Assembly (NCBI GenBank): GCA_002706335.1 | Contig: PAKZ01000044.1 | Span: forward strand, 124,001-188,000 | Length of the DNA: 64,000 nucleotides | Reading direction: 5' to 3' | Source: Ahrensia sp. | Lineage (GTDB): Bacteria; Pseudomonadota; Alphaproteobacteria; Rhizobiales; Rhizobiaceae | Shown here: in pieces, positions 7,150 through 17,328 of the stretch | How the letters are laid out: every line of letters begins with the position of its first letter | Position numbering within the stretch: the first letter of the stretch is position 1 | The notes under the pieces: generated by a model | Seen by the model: the letters and a program-made list of their open reading frames with translations, nothing else | The model's database searches: none | What the model was told of the DNA's origin: nothing | Translations under genes and position numbers: made by a program

Positions 7150-7620
7150 ATGCGTCACGTCGACTATTCCCCGCTGTTCCGTTCCACCGTCGGTTTCGAC
7201 CGTCTTTTCTCGATGCTGGACACGCTTGCCCAGCCGGAAAACAACGGCCAGACCTATCCGCCCTATAATATCGAGCGGACTGGTGAGAACGCCTATCGCA
7301 TCACAATGGCCGTCGCCGGTTTCTCCGAAGACGACCTGACCATCGAAGCCCGTTCCAACGTTCTGACGGTTGCCGGCGCGAAGCCGGAGGAAAATACCGA
7401 ACAGCAGCGGGAATTCCTGCATCGCGGCATTGCTTCGCGCGCTTTCGAGCGCCGCTTCCAGCTTGCCGATTATGTGGAAGTGAAGGCCGCTGAACTGAAG
7501 AACGGCCTGCTGCATATCGATCTCGAGCGCGAAATCCCCGAGGCTATGAAGCCGCGCAAGATCGAGATCAGCAACGGCAAGGACGACGCCAAGCAGATCG
7601 AGGCCAAATCGGTCAACTAA
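7150..7620 (+). CDS. ibpA: small heat-shock protein, Hsp20/IbpA family
   Basis: ATP-independent holdase chaperone of 156 residues that binds unfolding proteins during heat stress. The alpha-crystallin domain spans about residues 38-135: YPPYNIERTGENAYRITMAVAGFSE is the family start, FLHRGIASRAFERRF the central strand region and NGLLHIDLEREIPE the last strands with the E-x-P end. A C-terminal PRKIEI supplies the I-x-I oligomer anchor. The ribosome-binding site GGAGGA sits 6 bases before ATG and is predicted to be masked by a thermometer. An RpoH promoter lies upstream and a strong terminator downstream, so this is a single-gene unit. Confidence 0.95.
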   Translation: MRHVDYSPLFRSTVGFDRLFSMLDTLAQPENNGQTYPPYNIERTGENAYRITMAVAGFSEDDLTIEARSNVLTVAGAKPEENTEQQREFLHRGIASRAFERRFQLADYVEVKAAELKNGLLHIDLEREIPEAMKPRKIEISNGKDDAKQIEAKSVN

Positions 7621-7708
7621 GCCGATACCGGTCGAAAGACCGAGCATCGATTTCGCCAACACGTCCGCGCGCCGGGTTCCCCTCCCTACCGGTGCGCCCG
7701 ACGCGGAA

Positions 7709-7734
7709 AGGCGGGGGAGACCCCGCCTTTTTTC
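7709..7734 (+). terminator. intrinsic terminator of hsp20
   Basis: AGGCGGGG/CCCCGCCT stem (7709-7728) with a 4-base loop runs into a T tract ending near 7733. It separates hsp20 from the convergent bufferin operon. Confidence 0.85.
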
Positions 7735-7754
7735 ATGTACGCTTTTTCGGGATT

Positions 7755-8363
7755 TCAGCCAAAGCGTCGGCGAAGCAAATAGTCGAACGACAGCTTGCCC
7801 GGCCCGTTGACGACGATTATCAGCAGAACGAAAATCCAGAGCAAGCGCTGATCGAAAATAATGGCGTCGGGGAAGCGGTCGAACATGGCGCCGAGATATT
7901 TCCCCGTGACCTCGAAATACATGACGTCCACATAGCTCTGGACGACCACGAAGACGATCATGCCAATCGCGGCGATCCGGCTGAACAAGCCGATCACCAC
8001 AAGGATCGGCAACACCAGTTCGCCGAGCGTTCCGACGATGACGATCAGGTCCCAGGGAAAAAAGGGCACGTTTTCGACCGAGTTTCCATAGCTGTCGAAG
8101 ACCGGCGGTATGATCGAGGCATAGGCCCCGATGGAAGGATGAAGGAAGCCCAGCGACCCGTCACCCAGCTTGTTCGTGGCGGAATTCAGATAATAGACAA
8201 GCAGTACGCTGGCGAAGGCAAAGCGGGCCGCAAAGCCGTTGAACCATCCGGCAAGCGCCGCCTCGATCGTTGAAAAGACCTCGCGATGGAGGCGGACAAG
8301 AGACCCGACCGGCCCTGACATCTCGTTTGCGAAATCGTGTTTCATATCTGCAGTGTCGGCCAT
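7755..8363 (-). CDS. bufD: DoxX-family membrane protein of the bufferin operon (BufD)
   Basis: Integral inner-membrane protein of 202 residues in the DoxX family. Four hydrophobic segments are visible: the region of FAFASVLLVYYLNSATNKLGD, then DLIVIVGTLGELVLPILVVIGL, IAAIGMIVFVVVQSYVDVM and LLWIFVLLIIVVNGPG. The GELVLPILVVIGLFSR and NGPGKLSFDYLLRRR blocks are family hallmarks. DoxX proteins accompany MNIO-type RiPP clusters, where a redox role such as disulphide formation is suspected but unproven. It is the last gene, 18 bases after bufC. Confidence 0.85.
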   Translation of the reverse strand: MADTADMKHDFANEMSGPVGSLVRLHREVFSTIEAALAGWFNGFAARFAFASVLLVYYLNSATNKLGDGSLGFLHPSIGAYASIIPPVFDSYGNSVENVPFFPWDLIVIVGTLGELVLPILVVIGLFSRIAAIGMIVFVVVQSYVDVMYFEVTGKYLGAMFDRFPDAIIFDQRLLWIFVLLIIVVNGPGKLSFDYLLRRRFG

Positions 8364-8381
8364 CGCGGTCCCCCCGTCGTT

Positions 8382-9164
8382 TTAGTTAGCCGCCTGCGCG
8401 GCGATAAACGCGCCGGTGGACAGAATGCCGCCGATCGCGTCGTTGATGTCGAATGTGCCGGCGGCTTCCATTCCCGCCTGTGCCGCTTCGCCGAGCGTCC
8501 CGCCAGAGAGAAGCGTTTCGAAGAAGGCTTCATGGCCGTCCGGCAGCGCGATGACGGTCACCTCCGTGCCGGGCCGGGTGACGAGAACGTTCTGCGGCCG
8601 AGAGGCGTCGATCTTCCCGACAGGGTCGCTGGTGCGGTTGGCGTCGAAAATGTCGAAGGCGGCATAGGACGAGCGCACCAGCGCGGTCGCCGGATGCGTT
8701 GTGAATGTGGCATCGCCCAAATGCTCGGGATCTATCGCCGCGAGCGCTTGCGGGGCGAGCGGTTCCAGATCGGCGGCGTGATAGGCCGTCAGCCAGGCCC
8801 GCTCCACGCGCGCGACATCGGCCAGATAGGGCATGCGCGCGGCGTGTTCGAACGTCTCGATGAAGGTCGGGAATTCGTGGCCATAAAGGAACAACAGCGG
8901 CGACGACGGCGGATGGGCGCGGACGAATTCACGCGCCATGTCACGAAACAATGTCGGGCCTGCGATACGCCCTACCGCCGGGAAAATGTCAACCAGCGCT
9001 TCGATCAGGCTGACGGTGACATTGTTGCGATAAACGTTGAAGCGCTTCACCGCCTGTTTGCCGCGCGGCCCTGCGACGGTTGGCGGATTGGCGCGCGACG
9101 GATCGAGGATCGCGGCGCGGATACTGACGGCGTCGAGATCCTGTGTGTCAGGAGCCGACGGCAT
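8382..9164 (-). CDS. bufC: HvfC/BufC-type partner protein of a MNIO RiPP enzyme (DUF2063)
   Basis: A 260-residue protein of the DUF2063 family, previously labelled 'putative DNA-binding' and now seen as the partner that presents the precursor peptide to the MNIO enzyme. The N-terminal helical domain has the family block [19 protein letters not shown] followed by FPAVGRIAG and [26 protein letters not shown] marks the end of that domain. The C-terminal half, about 150-260, is the mixed alpha/beta part with [15 protein letters not shown]. Its start overlaps the end of bufB by 17 bases, which points to translational coupling. Confidence 0.88.
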   Translation of the reverse strand: MPSAPDTQDLDAVSIRAAILDPSRANPPTVAGPRGKQAVKRFNVYRNNVTVSLIEALVDIFPAVGRIAGPTLFRDMAREFVRAHPPSSPLLFLYGHEFPTFIETFEHAARMPYLADVARVERAWLTAYHAADLEPLAPQALAAIDPEHLGDATFTTHPATALVRSSYAAFDIFDANRTSDPVGKIDASRPQNVLVTRPGTEVTVIALPDGHEAFFETLLSGGTLGEAAQAGMEAAGTFDINDAIGGILSTGAFIAAQAAN

Positions 9165-10110
9165 GACCGGTTCTCCCGTGGCTCTTGCCCATCATGAAAG
9201 AATGCGCGGCCTCGTCGAGGATACGGTCGGCTGCTGCTGCTTCCGAGCGCAGGACCGGCCAGTCGGGCAGGTCGGAATCCCATTCGATCAGGGTCGGGAT
9301 CGGTCCCGCCTGTTTTACGACGATGGCGTAGAGATCCCAGACCGCGTTGGCGACGGGGGCGTCGTGACTGTCGATCAGCAGCGGCTCGCCCTCGTCGTCT
9401 TCCTGGACCGAATGACCCGCGAGGTGGATCTCGCCGACATGCTCCATCGGATAGTCCATCAGGTAGGACATCGGCGAGTAGCCGTGATTGGTGGCCGAAA
9501 CGAAGACATTGTTGACGTCGAGCAGCAGGCCGCAGCCGGTGCGGCACACGATTTCGCGGATGAAATCGGTCTCACTCATCGTCGAGTTCTCGAAAACGAC
9601 ATAGGTCGACGGGTTTTCGAGCAGCATCTGCCGGCCGATGACGTCCTGCATGCGGTCGATATGCTCGCAGACATGGTCGAGCGTCGCCTCGGTGTAAGGC
9701 AACGGCAGGAGGTCGTTCATGAAGACCTCGTCATGGGTCGACCATGCCAAGTGCTCGGATATGAGCGCAGGTTCGTAGCGGTCCACAAGCGACTTGAAGC
9801 GCGACAGGTGGTCGGCGCTCAGCGGCTGCGGCCCGCCGATCGACATGCAGACGCCGTGCAGGGAGAGGGGGAAATCTTGGCGAACGCGCTCCAGCGCGCG
9901 ATGGGGAAACCCGCCGTCGCCCATGTAGTTCTCGGCGTGGACTTCAAGAAAGCCCACCGGATCGCGATCGGCGAGGATCGCGTCCAGGTGCGTATGCTTG
10001 AATCCGACCCCGGCCGAAGCCGGGATGCGGGCAGTGCGCGCTGCAAAACGGGACGGTGCCGGTGTGGCCGGAGCCGCTTGCGGGGGATGCGAAAGAACGG
10101 TCCTGCCCAT
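9148..10110 (-). CDS. bufB: MNIO-family (DUF692) peptide-modifying iron enzyme
   Basis: Multinuclear non-haem iron-dependent oxidative enzyme, predicted to oxidise cysteines of the BufA precursor. The TIM-barrel motifs that supply metal ligands are all present in order: [76 protein letters not shown] and LIEWDSDLP. About 320 residues from the ATG at 10110; an in-frame ATG at 10134 would add eight residues and neither has a strong ribosome-binding site. It follows the precursor gene by 37 bases (or 13 from 10134). In characterised bufferin systems the product converts Cys side chains to heterocycles that bind copper. Confidence 0.92.
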   Translation of the reverse strand: MGRTVLSHPPQAAPATPAPSRFAARTARIPASAGVGFKHTHLDAILADRDPVGFLEVHAENYMGDGGFPHRALERVRQDFPLSLHGVCMSIGGPQPLSADHLSRFKSLVDRYEPALISEHLAWSTHDEVFMNDLLPLPYTEATLDHVCEHIDRMQDVIGRQMLLENPSTYVVFENSTMSETDFIREIVCRTGCGLLLDVNNVFVSATNHGYSPMSYLMDYPMEHVGEIHLAGHSVQEDDEGEPLLIDSHDAPVANAVWDLYAIVVKQAGPIPTLIEWDSDLPDWPVLRSEAAAADRILDEAAHSFMMGKSHGRTGHAVGS

Positions 10111-10147
10111 GGCGTTGTTTCCGTTTTGCAGCATTTGTGGAATGCGA

Positions 10148-10456
10148 TCAGGCCGGCATGTCGCGCTCGAGCGGCTCAAGCGAGCCCATACGGCCGCCGG
10201 GAAGTTCCATCGACGTGCAGGTGCCTTCCTCGACATATTTCCAGGAGTTGCCCTGATAATCGACTTTCGAGGTGCCCTGGCAGGTCGTGCCCGGGCCAGC
10301 GGCGCAATCGTTCTGACCGGCCATGGCGACGCCGTAGCATTTAACGTTGGCGGCGGCCGCGTCGGTCGCGGTGACGAGCTGGGCGCCGGAAATGGCGGCG
10401 GCGACAGCGCCGGCGAGAACGGCACCGCTGAAGACAGTCTTGGTTGCTTTGGACAT
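10148..10456 (-). CDS. bufA: bufferin-type RiPP precursor (DUF2282)
   Basis: A 102-residue precursor with a long N-terminal signal ([20 protein letters not shown], then a run ending ATDAAAA near residue 37), so the product goes to the periplasm. The core begins [15 protein letters not shown] and has exactly four Cys at 40, 51, 59 and 80, plus the DUF2282 blocks [16 protein letters not shown] and [10 protein letters not shown]. In described bufferins two Cys become thiooxazole-type rings and two form a disulphide, giving a copper-binding peptide. The start at 10456 is fixed by AGGAGTTATCT just upstream; the ATG at 10564 lacks a leader match. First gene of bufABCD. Confidence 0.9.
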   Translation of the reverse strand: MSKATKTVFSGAVLAGAVAAAISGAQLVTATDAAAANVKCYGVAMAGQNDCAAGPGTTCQGTSKVDYQGNSWKYVEEGTCTSMELPGGRMGSLEPLERDMPA

Positions 10457-10540
10457 AGATAACTCCTCTGAAGATCCGTGCCGGGTCTTGCAGTTGCCCG
10501 GCGAGGTGAGGAGTCGCAAACGCGCCGGTAAATAGGAAAT

Positions 10541-10568
10541 CAACGCGGCGTTATCCGCTGTCACTTCC
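10541..10568 (-). promoter_or_regulatory. candidate ECF-sigma promoter of the bufferin operon
   Basis: On the minus strand GGAAG (10564-10568) and CGTT (10542-10545) lie 18 bases apart, about 85 bases before the bufA start. This resembles ECF/EcfG promoters (GGAAC-N16-18-CGTT) with one mismatch. No sigma-factor gene is linked. Confidence 0.35.
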
Positions 10569-10602
10569 GTGTGAGAACAAGTTGATGGAGATTATTGCCG
10601 AT

Positions 10603-11652
10603 TCAGGAGAGTAAATCGGCGAAACGGTCGATGTCCGATGTTTCGGTCGCGAAGCTGGTGACGAGGCGGACAATGATCTCGCCTTCCGCCAATGTTACGC
10701 CGTCGCCGGCGGTCTTCGGCCACGGATGGAACCGCGCGCCTGCCGCGGTCAGTCTGTCGAATTCCGATTCCGGCATGACGGCGAAGACCTCGTTAGCTTC
10801 GACCTGCCAGGCGAGCCGCGTTTTCGATCCCGCTTCGACGGCGGCGGCGAGGCGCGTCGCCATGGCGTTGGCGTGACGTGCAAGGTCCAGCCAAAGGTCG
10901 TTGTCGAAATAGGCCAGGAACTGTGCTGCGACAAAGCGCGACTTCGAGAAGAGATGGCCGGACCGTTTGCGCAACTGCGGCATGTCGCGGGCCATTTCGG
11001 GTTGGAAGAAGACGAGCGCTTCGGCGCACCAGCAGCCGTTCTTGGTGCCGCCGAAGGAGAGGATGTCGACTCCGCGCTTCCAGGTCATGTCGGCCGGCGC
11101 GCAGCCGAGCGTGACGAGCGCATTGGCGAAACGCGCGCCGTCCATGTGCAGCGGCAGGTCGAATTCCCGACAGATGCCCGAAATGGCATCGATCTCGCCG
11201 GGTGAATAAATCGTGCCGATTTCACTCGCCTGGGTGATCGACACGCCGAGCGCGCGCCCTCGATTGACCGTGCCGGGAGAGAAGGGCTTGATCGTCGCGT
11301 GCAAGTTCGCCGGATCGATCTTGCCGTTGTTTCCGGGGACGGGTCGGACACGGACGCCGCTTGCCAGGAATTCGGGCGCGCCACCCTCGTCCTCGCGGAT
11401 ATGCGCTTCGGGATGCGCGAAGGCGACCCCGCCGACGCGGTTGACCGCGGCAAGGGCCAGCGAGTTGCATGCGGTGCCGGTCGGCAGGAACCAGACCGAG
11501 ACCTCATGGTCGAAGATCTCGGCGAAGCGCGCCTCGACCCGGTGATCCAGTGCCCCGGCGCCGTAAGCAACGTCAAAACCGCCGGCATGAGCCTTCAAGG
11601 CGTCTGCGATCTGAGGATGGGCCCCCGCCCAATTGTCTGAGGCAAAAAACAT
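10603..11652 (-). CDS. ltaE: low-specificity L-threonine aldolase
   Basis: PLP enzyme of 349 residues that cleaves L-threonine or L-allo-threonine to glycine and acetaldehyde. Fold-type I features are visible: the N-terminal FFASDNWAGAHPQI, the phosphate loop LPTGTACNSLAL, HMDGARFANAL for the cofactor ring, and the Schiff-base Lys in ILSFGGTKNGCWCAEA. The start at 11652 has AAGGA upstream at good spacing; longer in-frame extensions to 12033 overlap the divergent trmO gene and show no homology. It stands alone on the minus strand, 146 bases from bufA, so co-transcription with the bufferin operon is possible but unproven. Confidence 0.9.
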   Translation of the reverse strand: MFFASDNWAGAHPQIADALKAHAGGFDVAYGAGALDHRVEARFAEIFDHEVSVWFLPTGTACNSLALAAVNRVGGVAFAHPEAHIREDEGGAPEFLASGVRVRPVPGNNGKIDPANLHATIKPFSPGTVNRGRALGVSITQASEIGTIYSPGEIDAISGICREFDLPLHMDGARFANALVTLGCAPADMTWKRGVDILSFGGTKNGCWCAEALVFFQPEMARDMPQLRKRSGHLFSKSRFVAAQFLAYFDNDLWLDLARHANAMATRLAAAVEAGSKTRLAWQVEANEVFAVMPESEFDRLTAAGARFHPWPKTAGDGVTLAEGEIIVRLVTSFATETSDIDRFADLLS

Positions 11653-11757
11653 TCGGCTTTCCTTCGCGTGGCGCGATGCGTGTGTGTCCGCTACCAATGG
11701 CCCGACCGCATGCGATAGTTCAAGGTTCAAACAGGACATCGCGCGAAGGAGATCGGG

Positions 11758-12237
11758 ATGAGTGCATCGTTTGACGAGATCGGGATGATACCGATCGGGC
11801 GCGTAGCGGGCGGACGCGCGGAGCCGACCAAGGATCATTGGGGCGCCAATCGCCCGACAATCGTGTTGCGCGACGACCTCCTGGGGCCGGATGCGCTGAA
11901 AGGCCTCGCAGCGCATTCCCACATCGAGGTCGTGTTCTATTTCCATTTGCACTCCGATGAGCCGGTCGAGGCCGGGGCAAGACATCCGCGCGGCCGGACC
12001 GATTGGCCGGCCGTAGGCATCTATGCCCAACACGGACGGATGCGGATCAACCGGATCGGCGTCAGCGTTTGCCGGCTGCTCGGGGTCGATGGCTTGAGCG
12101 TCGAAGTCGAGGGTCTGGACGCTGTCGACGGCACGCCGGTGCTCGACATCAAGCCGGTCTGGTCAGGTTACCAGCCGCGCGGCGCGTTGCGGGAACCGGA
12201 CTGGGCACGCGAACTCATGGCCAATTACTGGGATTGA
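11758..12237 (+). CDS. TrmO-type tRNA (m6t6A37) methyltransferase family protein
   Basis: SAM-dependent methyltransferase family (TsaA/YaeB/VirR-like) of 159 residues. In E. coli TrmO N-methylates t6A37 of tRNA-Thr. The beta-barrel family motifs are present: PIGRV near the N-terminus, LAAHSHIEVVFYFHL, the R-P-containing segment GARHPRGRTDWPAVGIYAQH (R-P-N-P-I-G form in other members), and GTPVLDIKPVWSGY near the C-terminus. It lacks the C-terminal domain of long E. coli-type TrmO, as do many alphaproteobacterial members, so tRNA specificity is inferred. AAGGAG lies just before the ATG. Confidence 0.75.
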   Translation: MSASFDEIGMIPIGRVAGGRAEPTKDHWGANRPTIVLRDDLLGPDALKGLAAHSHIEVVFYFHLHSDEPVEAGARHPRGRTDWPAVGIYAQHGRMRINRIGVSVCRLLGVDGLSVEVEGLDAVDGTPVLDIKPVWSGYQPRGALREPDWARELMANYWD

Positions 12238-12602
12238 AGCCTGATGCATGCGAAAGGATATGACCGGGATCCCGCCCGCAGCGACATTTTCGACCAAACG
12301 CCGTCGGATTTTTTTGCATTTGCATCTTGAGAAAAGTTTCTCGATCTGGCATAAGAATAGGGCAGCATTGCTGTCCTATTTTGCATTTCGGGTCGCACGG
12401 CAAGAAAAAATCCGTACGATCCTCAGACGCGTCTGCAGGCGCAGAGGCCCGATCAGATCCTCGCGAGCAGTAATTGGTGCCCACTGGCGCGATGCCGGTG
12501 CGGGACCGAAACGCAGGATGGGCGGACGGGTGTCAGCATGGACCCGAAATGCTAGATAGGAATTTGCAAGCGCGCGTGAGCTCCGAGACGGAGGTTTGAG
12601 CG
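12238..12602 (+). promoter_or_regulatory. 365-base leader/promoter region of gltB with two inverted repeats
   Basis: No gene is seen here. Two strong inverted repeats stand out: TTGAGAAA/TTTCTCGA (12327-12344) and AATAGGGCAGC/GCTGTCCTATT with a 3-base loop (12356-12380, one G-T mismatch). Copies of TTTTGCATTT flank them (12312-12321 and 12379-12388). AT-rich paired sites upstream of gltBD fit binding by an Lrp/AsnC- or LysR-type regulator, as for gltBD in other bacteria, but the protein is unknown. The distal 200 bases carry only weak hairpins until the ribosome-binding site. Confidence 0.45.
12581..12594 (+). promoter_or_regulatory. hairpin overlapping the gltB ribosome-binding site
   Basis: CTCCG (12581-12585) and CGGAG (12589-12593) form a 5-bp stem that takes in most of the GGAGG ribosome-binding site (12590-12594), 8 bases before the gltB ATG. 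It could damp translation; the stem is short, so this is tentative. Confidence 0.35.
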
Positions 12603-15600
12603 ATGAAGAGGATCACTGTATCCGAACCCGCCGGTATGGGCGGTGAGGCCGTTACCAAGGCCGCTGGATCGCATAAGACATCGTCCGGTTACCCGGAGGC
12701 CCGCGGCCTTTACGATCCGCGCAACGAGCATGACGCCTGCGGTGTCGGCTTCATTGCCTACATGAAGGGCGAGAAGTCTCACAAGATCATTTCCGATGGC
12801 CTTGCCATGCTGGAGAACCTTACCCATCGCGGCGCGGTCGGCGCAGACCCGCTGATGGGTGACGGCGCCGGCATGCTGGTGCAGATTCCCGACGCGCTGT
12901 TCCGCGCCGAATGGGCGGAAAAAGGCGTCGAGCTGCCGCCGGTCGGCGACTATGCCGTCGGGCATTTCTTCCTGCCGCAGGAAGAAGAACTGCGCACCCA
13001 TATCGAGGGCATCATCGCACAGGTGATTGCCGAGGAAGGCAAGGAACTGATCGGTTTCCGTGACGTCCCGGTCGACAACTCCTCGCTGTCCAAGGCGCCG
13101 CAGATCGTGGCGACCGAGCCGGTGCATCGCCAGGTGTTCATCGCCAAGGCGGACGACAAGGAGGGCGGCGACGCGTTCGAGCGGCGCCTGTTCATCCTGC
13201 GCAAGGTCATTTCCGGTCGGATCCATACGGAAACCGATGGCCGGGACAACGGATTCTATCCTGTTTCCATGTCCTCGCGCACGATCGTCTACAAGGGCAT
13301 GTTCCTCGCCTATCAGGTCGGCGCATATTACAAGGACCTCCTCGACGAGCGTTTCGTGTCGGCGCTGGCGCTTGTCCATCAGCGGTTTTCAACCAACACC
13401 TTCCCGTCCTGGAAGTTGTCGCACCCGTATCGCATGGTCGCCCACAATGGCGAGATCAACACGCTGCGCGGCAACGTCAACTGGATGGCGGCGCGGCAGG
13501 CGTCGGTGCAGTCCGAGCTTTTCGGAGACGAGATCGAGAAGCTGTGGCCGATTTCCTATGAGGGACAGTCGGACACGGCCTGCTTCGACAATGCTCTCGA
13601 ATTCCTGTTCCAGGGTGGCTACAGCCTGGCACACGCCGTCATGATGCTGATCCCGGAAGCCTGGGCCGGCAACAAGCTGATGGATGACCAGCGCAAGGCG
13701 TTTTATGAATATCACGCGGCACTGATGGAGCCGTGGGACGGCCCGGCGGCGGTGGCGTTCACCGATGGCCGCCAGATCGGCGCGACGCTTGACCGGAACG
13801 GACTGCGTCCGGCGCGTTACATCGTCACCGATGACGATCTCGTCATCATGGCTTCGGAAGCCGGTGTCATCACCGTGCCGGACGAGAAGATCGTCACCAA
13901 GTGGCGACTGCAGCCCGGCAAGATGCTGCTGATCGACATGGAAGAGGGCCGCATCGTCTCCGATGAGGAGATCAAGCGCCAGATGGCGGATATGCACCCC
14001 TATGAAGAGTGGCTCGACAACACGCAGCTGATCCTCGAGGACCTGAAGCCCGTGGCTCCGCGCGCGGTGCGCGAGGATGTCAGCCTGCTCGACCGTCAGC
14101 AGGCCTTCGGCTACAGTCAGGAGGATACGCGTATCCTGATGGCGCCCATGGCGACGACCGGGCAGGAAGCGATTGGCTCGATGGGAACCGACACGCCGAT
14201 CTCGGCGATGTCGAACAAGTCGAAGCTGCTCTACACCTATTTCAAGCAGAACTTCGCGCAGGTCACCAATCCGCCGATCGACCCGATCCGCGAGGAACTG
14301 GTGATGAGCCTCGTGTCGTTCATCGGTCCGCGGCCGAACATCTTCGATCTTGAAGGCGCCTCGAAGCGCAAGCGGCTCGAAGTGCGTCAGCCGATCCTGA
14401 CCAATGGCGATCTCGAAAAAATTCGATCCATCGGTCACACCGAGGATCTTTTCGACCCCAAGACGCTGGACACGACCTATGACAGCGACGAGAGCGCCGA
14501 CGGCATGGCCGTCGCGGTTGAGCGCCTGTGCAAGCGCGCCGAGCAGGCCGTGCATGCGGGCTACAACATCATCGTCCTGTCGGACCGTCAGATGGGGCCG
14601 GATCGGATCGCCATCCCCGCGTTGCTGGCGACGGCGGCCGTCCACCATCACCTGATCCGCAAGGGGTTGCGCACCTCGGTCGGTCTCGTCGTGGAATCCG
14701 GCGAGCCGCGCGAAGTGCATCATTTCTGCTGCCTTGCCGGCTACGGCGCGGAGGCGATCAACCCCTATCTCGCCTTCGACACGCTGCTCGACATGCATTC
14801 GAAGGGCGAGTTCCCGCCGGAAGTCGACCGCTACGAGGTTGTCCATCGCTACATCAAGTCGATTGGCAAGGGCATTCTGAAGGTCATGTCCAAAATGGGC
14901 ATTTCGACCTACCAGTCCTATTGTGGCGCGCAGATCTTCGACGCGGTCGGCCTGTCGACCGAATTCGTGAACAAATATTTCACCGGCACCGCGACGACGA
15001 TCGAGGGAATCGGCCTGACCGAGGTCGCAGAGGAGACGTCGCGGCGTCATCGCTCCGCGTTCTCCAATGACCCAGTGCTTATCAACGCGCTCGATGTGGG
15101 TGGCGAGTATATGTATCGCGTGCGCGGCGAAGAGCACGTGTGGACTCCCGACGCGGTGGCGACGCTGCAGCATTCCGTGCGGCGAGGCATGCCCGACAAG
15201 TTCCGCGAGTTTTCCGCGCAGGTGAACGCGGATGCGCGGCATGCCAAATCGATCCGCGGCCTGTTCCATATCAGGACCGCCGAGGAAACCGGCCGGAAGG
15301 CCGTTTCGATCGACGAGGTCGAACCGGCATCCGAGATCGTCAAGCGGTTCTCGACGGGCGCGATGAGCTTCGGCTCGATCAGCCGCGAGGCCCATACGAC
15401 CCTGGCCCGCGCGATGAACCGCATCGGCGGCAAGTCCAACACCGGCGAGGGCGGCGAGGAGCCGGACCGTTTCCTTCCGTTGCCGGACGGAACGTCCAAT
15501 CCCGAGCGTTCGGCAATCAAGCAGGTCGCATCGGGCCGGTTCGGCGTCACGACGGAATATCTCGTCAACTCCGACATGATACAGATCAAGGTTGCGCAGG

Positions 15601-17324
15601 GCGCGAAGCCGGGCGAGGGCGGGCAATTGCCCGGCCACAAAGTGGATGCGACGATCGCCAAGACGCGTCACTCCACGCCAGGTGTGGGGCTGATTTCGCC
15701 GCCGCCGCACCATGATATCTACTCGATCGAGGATCTGGCGCAGCTGATCTACGATCTGAAGAACGTCAATCCGGCGGCCGATGTTTCGGTCAAGCTGGTG
15801 TCGGAAGTCGGCGTCGGGACGGTCGCGGCGGGCGTCGCCAAGGCGCGCGCCGACCATATCACGATATCCGGCTATGACGGCGGCACCGGCGCGTCGCCGC
15901 TGACCTCGCTCAAGCATGCGGGCAGCCCGTGGGAAATGGGTCTTGCCGAGACCCATCAGACGCTGGTGCTGAACGGCCTTCGTTCACGTGTGGCGCTGCA
16001 GGTCGATGGCGGTTTGCGTACGGGCCGCGACGTCATTGTCGGGGCGCTGCTCGGCGCCGACGAATTCGGCTTCTCGACAGCGCCGCTGATCGCGGCCGGC
16101 TGTATCATGATGCGCAAATGCCATCTGAACACATGTCCGGTCGGCGTTGCGACGCAGGATCCGGTTCTGCGCAAGCGCTTCAAGGGTACGCCAGAACACG
16201 TGGTCAATTACTTCTTCTATCTGGCGGAAGAAGTCCGTGAGTTCCTGGCGGCGATGGGTTTCCGGACCATCGACGAAATCATCGGCGAGACCGATCTTTT
16301 GTCGCAGGAAGAGTTGATCGACCATTGGAAGGCGCGGGGACTGGATTTCAGCCGCGTGTTCCACAAGCCCGAAGCCGAGAAGACCGAGATCTACTGGACC
16401 GAGCGCCAGAAGCATCCGATCGACGACATTCTCGCCCGCAAGCTGATCGCGGAAGCGGAGCCGGCGCTGGAGCGCAGGGAGGCCGTGCGTATCGAGACGC
16501 CGATCCACAATACGGACCGGTCGGCGGGCGCCATGCTGTCGGGCGAACTTGCAAAGCGGTACGGCCACAAGGGCCTCCCGGACGAGACGATCCGCGTGAC
16601 CCTGCGCGGCACGGCCGGCCAGTCCTTCGGCGCGTTTCTTGCCAACGGTATCACCTTCGACCTTATCGGCGACGGTAACGACTATGTCGGCAAGGGCCTG
16701 TGCGGCGGGCGGCTGATTGTGCGGCCGCCGGATAACAGCCGGATCGTGCCCGAGGAGTCTATCATCGTCGGCAATACGGTGCTTTACGGCGCGATCATGG
16801 GCGAGGCCTATTTCCGCGGCGTTGCCGGCGAGCGTTTCGCCGTGCGCAACTCCGGTGCGGCGGCTGTCGTCGAGGGGGTGGGCGACCATGGCTGCGAATA
16901 CATGACCGGCGGCGTGGTCGTCGTGCTCGGCAAGACGGGCCGTAACTTCGCGGCCGGCATGTCGGGCGGCGTGGCCTATGTTCTCGACGAGGACGAGACC
17001 TTCGAGACCCGCTGCAACATGGCCATGGTCGAACTTGAGCCTGTGCCCGAGGAAGACGATATTCTCGAGAAGCTGCACCATCATGGCGGCGACCTCATGC
17101 ACAAGGGGCGTGTCGACGTCTCCGACGACATGACACGTCACGACGAGGAGCGGCTGTTGCAGCTGATCTCCAACCACCGTCACCTGACCGGGTCGACGCG
17201 GGCGGCGCATATCCTGGAGAACTGGGAGATCTATCGTCCGAAATTCCGCAAGGTGATGCCGGTCGAATATCGCCGCGCGCTCGAGGAAATGGAGCGTATG
17301 CGCATGAACGTGGCGGCGGAGTGA
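12603..17324 (+). CDS. gltB: glutamate synthase [NADPH], large (alpha) subunit
   Basis: The 1573-residue subunit takes ammonia from glutamine and transfers it to 2-oxoglutarate, giving glutamate in the GS-GOGAT cycle. Domain order is a propeptide of 45 residues, the class II glutamine amidotransferase domain with nucleophile Cys46 ([10 protein letters not shown]), a central domain, the FMN/2-oxoglutarate barrel ([30 protein letters not shown]) and a C-terminal beta-helix. The 3Fe-4S cysteines lie in [15 protein letters not shown]. Length is normal for the family. GGAGG precedes the ATG. The downstream ybjQ start is only four bases after the stop, and gltD follows. Confidence 0.98.
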   Translation: MKRITVSEPAGMGGEAVTKAAGSHKTSSGYPEARGLYDPRNEHDACGVGFIAYMKGEKSHKIISDGLAMLENLTHRGAVGADPLMGDGAGMLVQIPDALFRAEWAEKGVELPPVGDYAVGHFFLPQEEELRTHIEGIIAQVIAEEGKELIGFRDVPVDNSSLSKAPQIVATEPVHRQVFIAKADDKEGGDAFERRLFILRKVISGRIHTETDGRDNGFYPVSMSSRTIVYKGMFLAYQVGAYYKDLLDERFVSALALVHQRFSTNTFPSWKLSHPYRMVAHNGEINTLRGNVNWMAARQASVQSELFGDEIEKLWPISYEGQSDTACFDNALEFLFQGGYSLAHAVMMLIPEAWAGNKLMDDQRKAFYEYHAALMEPWDGPAAVAFTDGRQIGATLDRNGLRPARYIVTDDDLVIMASEAGVITVPDEKIVTKWRLQPGKMLLIDMEEGRIVSDEEIKRQMADMHPYEEWLDNTQLILEDLKPVAPRAVREDVSLLDRQQAFGYSQEDTRILMAPMATTGQEAIGSMGTDTPISAMSNKSKLLYTYFKQNFAQVTNPPIDPIREELVMSLVSFIGPRPNIFDLEGASKRKRLEVRQPILTNGDLEKIRSIGHTEDLFDPKTLDTTYDSDESADGMAVAVERLCKRAEQAVHAGYNIIVLSDRQMGPDRIAIPALLATAAVHHHLIRKGLRTSVGLVVESGEPREVHHFCCLAGYGAEAINPYLAFDTLLDMHSKGEFPPEVDRYEVVHRYIKSIGKGILKVMSKMGISTYQSYCGAQIFDAVGLSTEFVNKYFTGTATTIEGIGLTEVAEETSRRHRSAFSNDPVLINALDVGGEYMYRVRGEEHVWTPDAVATLQHSVRRGMPDKFREFSAQVNADARHAKSIRGLFHIRTAEETGRKAVSIDEVEPASEIVKRFSTGAMSFGSISREAHTTLARAMNRIGGKSNTGEGGEEPDRFLPLPDGTSNPERSAIKQVASGRFGVTTEYLVNSDMIQIKVAQGAKPGEGGQLPGHKVDATIAKTRHSTPGVGLISPPPHHDIYSIEDLAQLIYDLKNVNPAADVSVKLVSEVGVGTVAAGVAKARADHITISGYDGGTGASPLTSLKHAGSPWEMGLAETHQTLVLNGLRSRVALQVDGGLRTGRDVIVGALLGADEFGFSTAPLIAAGCIMMRKCHLNTCPVGVATQDPVLRKRFKGTPEHVVNYFFYLAEEVREFLAAMGFRTIDEIIGETDLLSQEELIDHWKARGLDFSRVFHKPEAEKTEIYWTERQKHPIDDILARKLIAEAEPALERREAVRIETPIHNTDRSAGAMLSGELAKRYGHKGLPDETIRVTLRGTAGQSFGAFLANGITFDLIGDGNDYVGKGLCGGRLIVRPPDNSRIVPEESIIVGNTVLYGAIMGEAYFRGVAGERFAVRNSGAAAVVEGVGDHGCEYMTGGVVVVLGKTGRNFAAGMSGGVAYVLDEDETFETRCNMAMVELEPVPEEDDILEKLHHHGGDLMHKGRVDVSDDMTRHDEERLLQLISNHRHLTGSTRAAHILENWEIYRPKFRKVMPVEYRRALEEMERMRMNVAAE

Positions 17325-17328
17325 TGCG

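Noticed and set aside
8337..10462. Long plus-strand frames (286, 435 and 154 codons) opposite the bufferin operon
   Set aside because: Products look like antisense translations (rich in Arg, Gly, Asp) and overlap four genes with clear family motifs.
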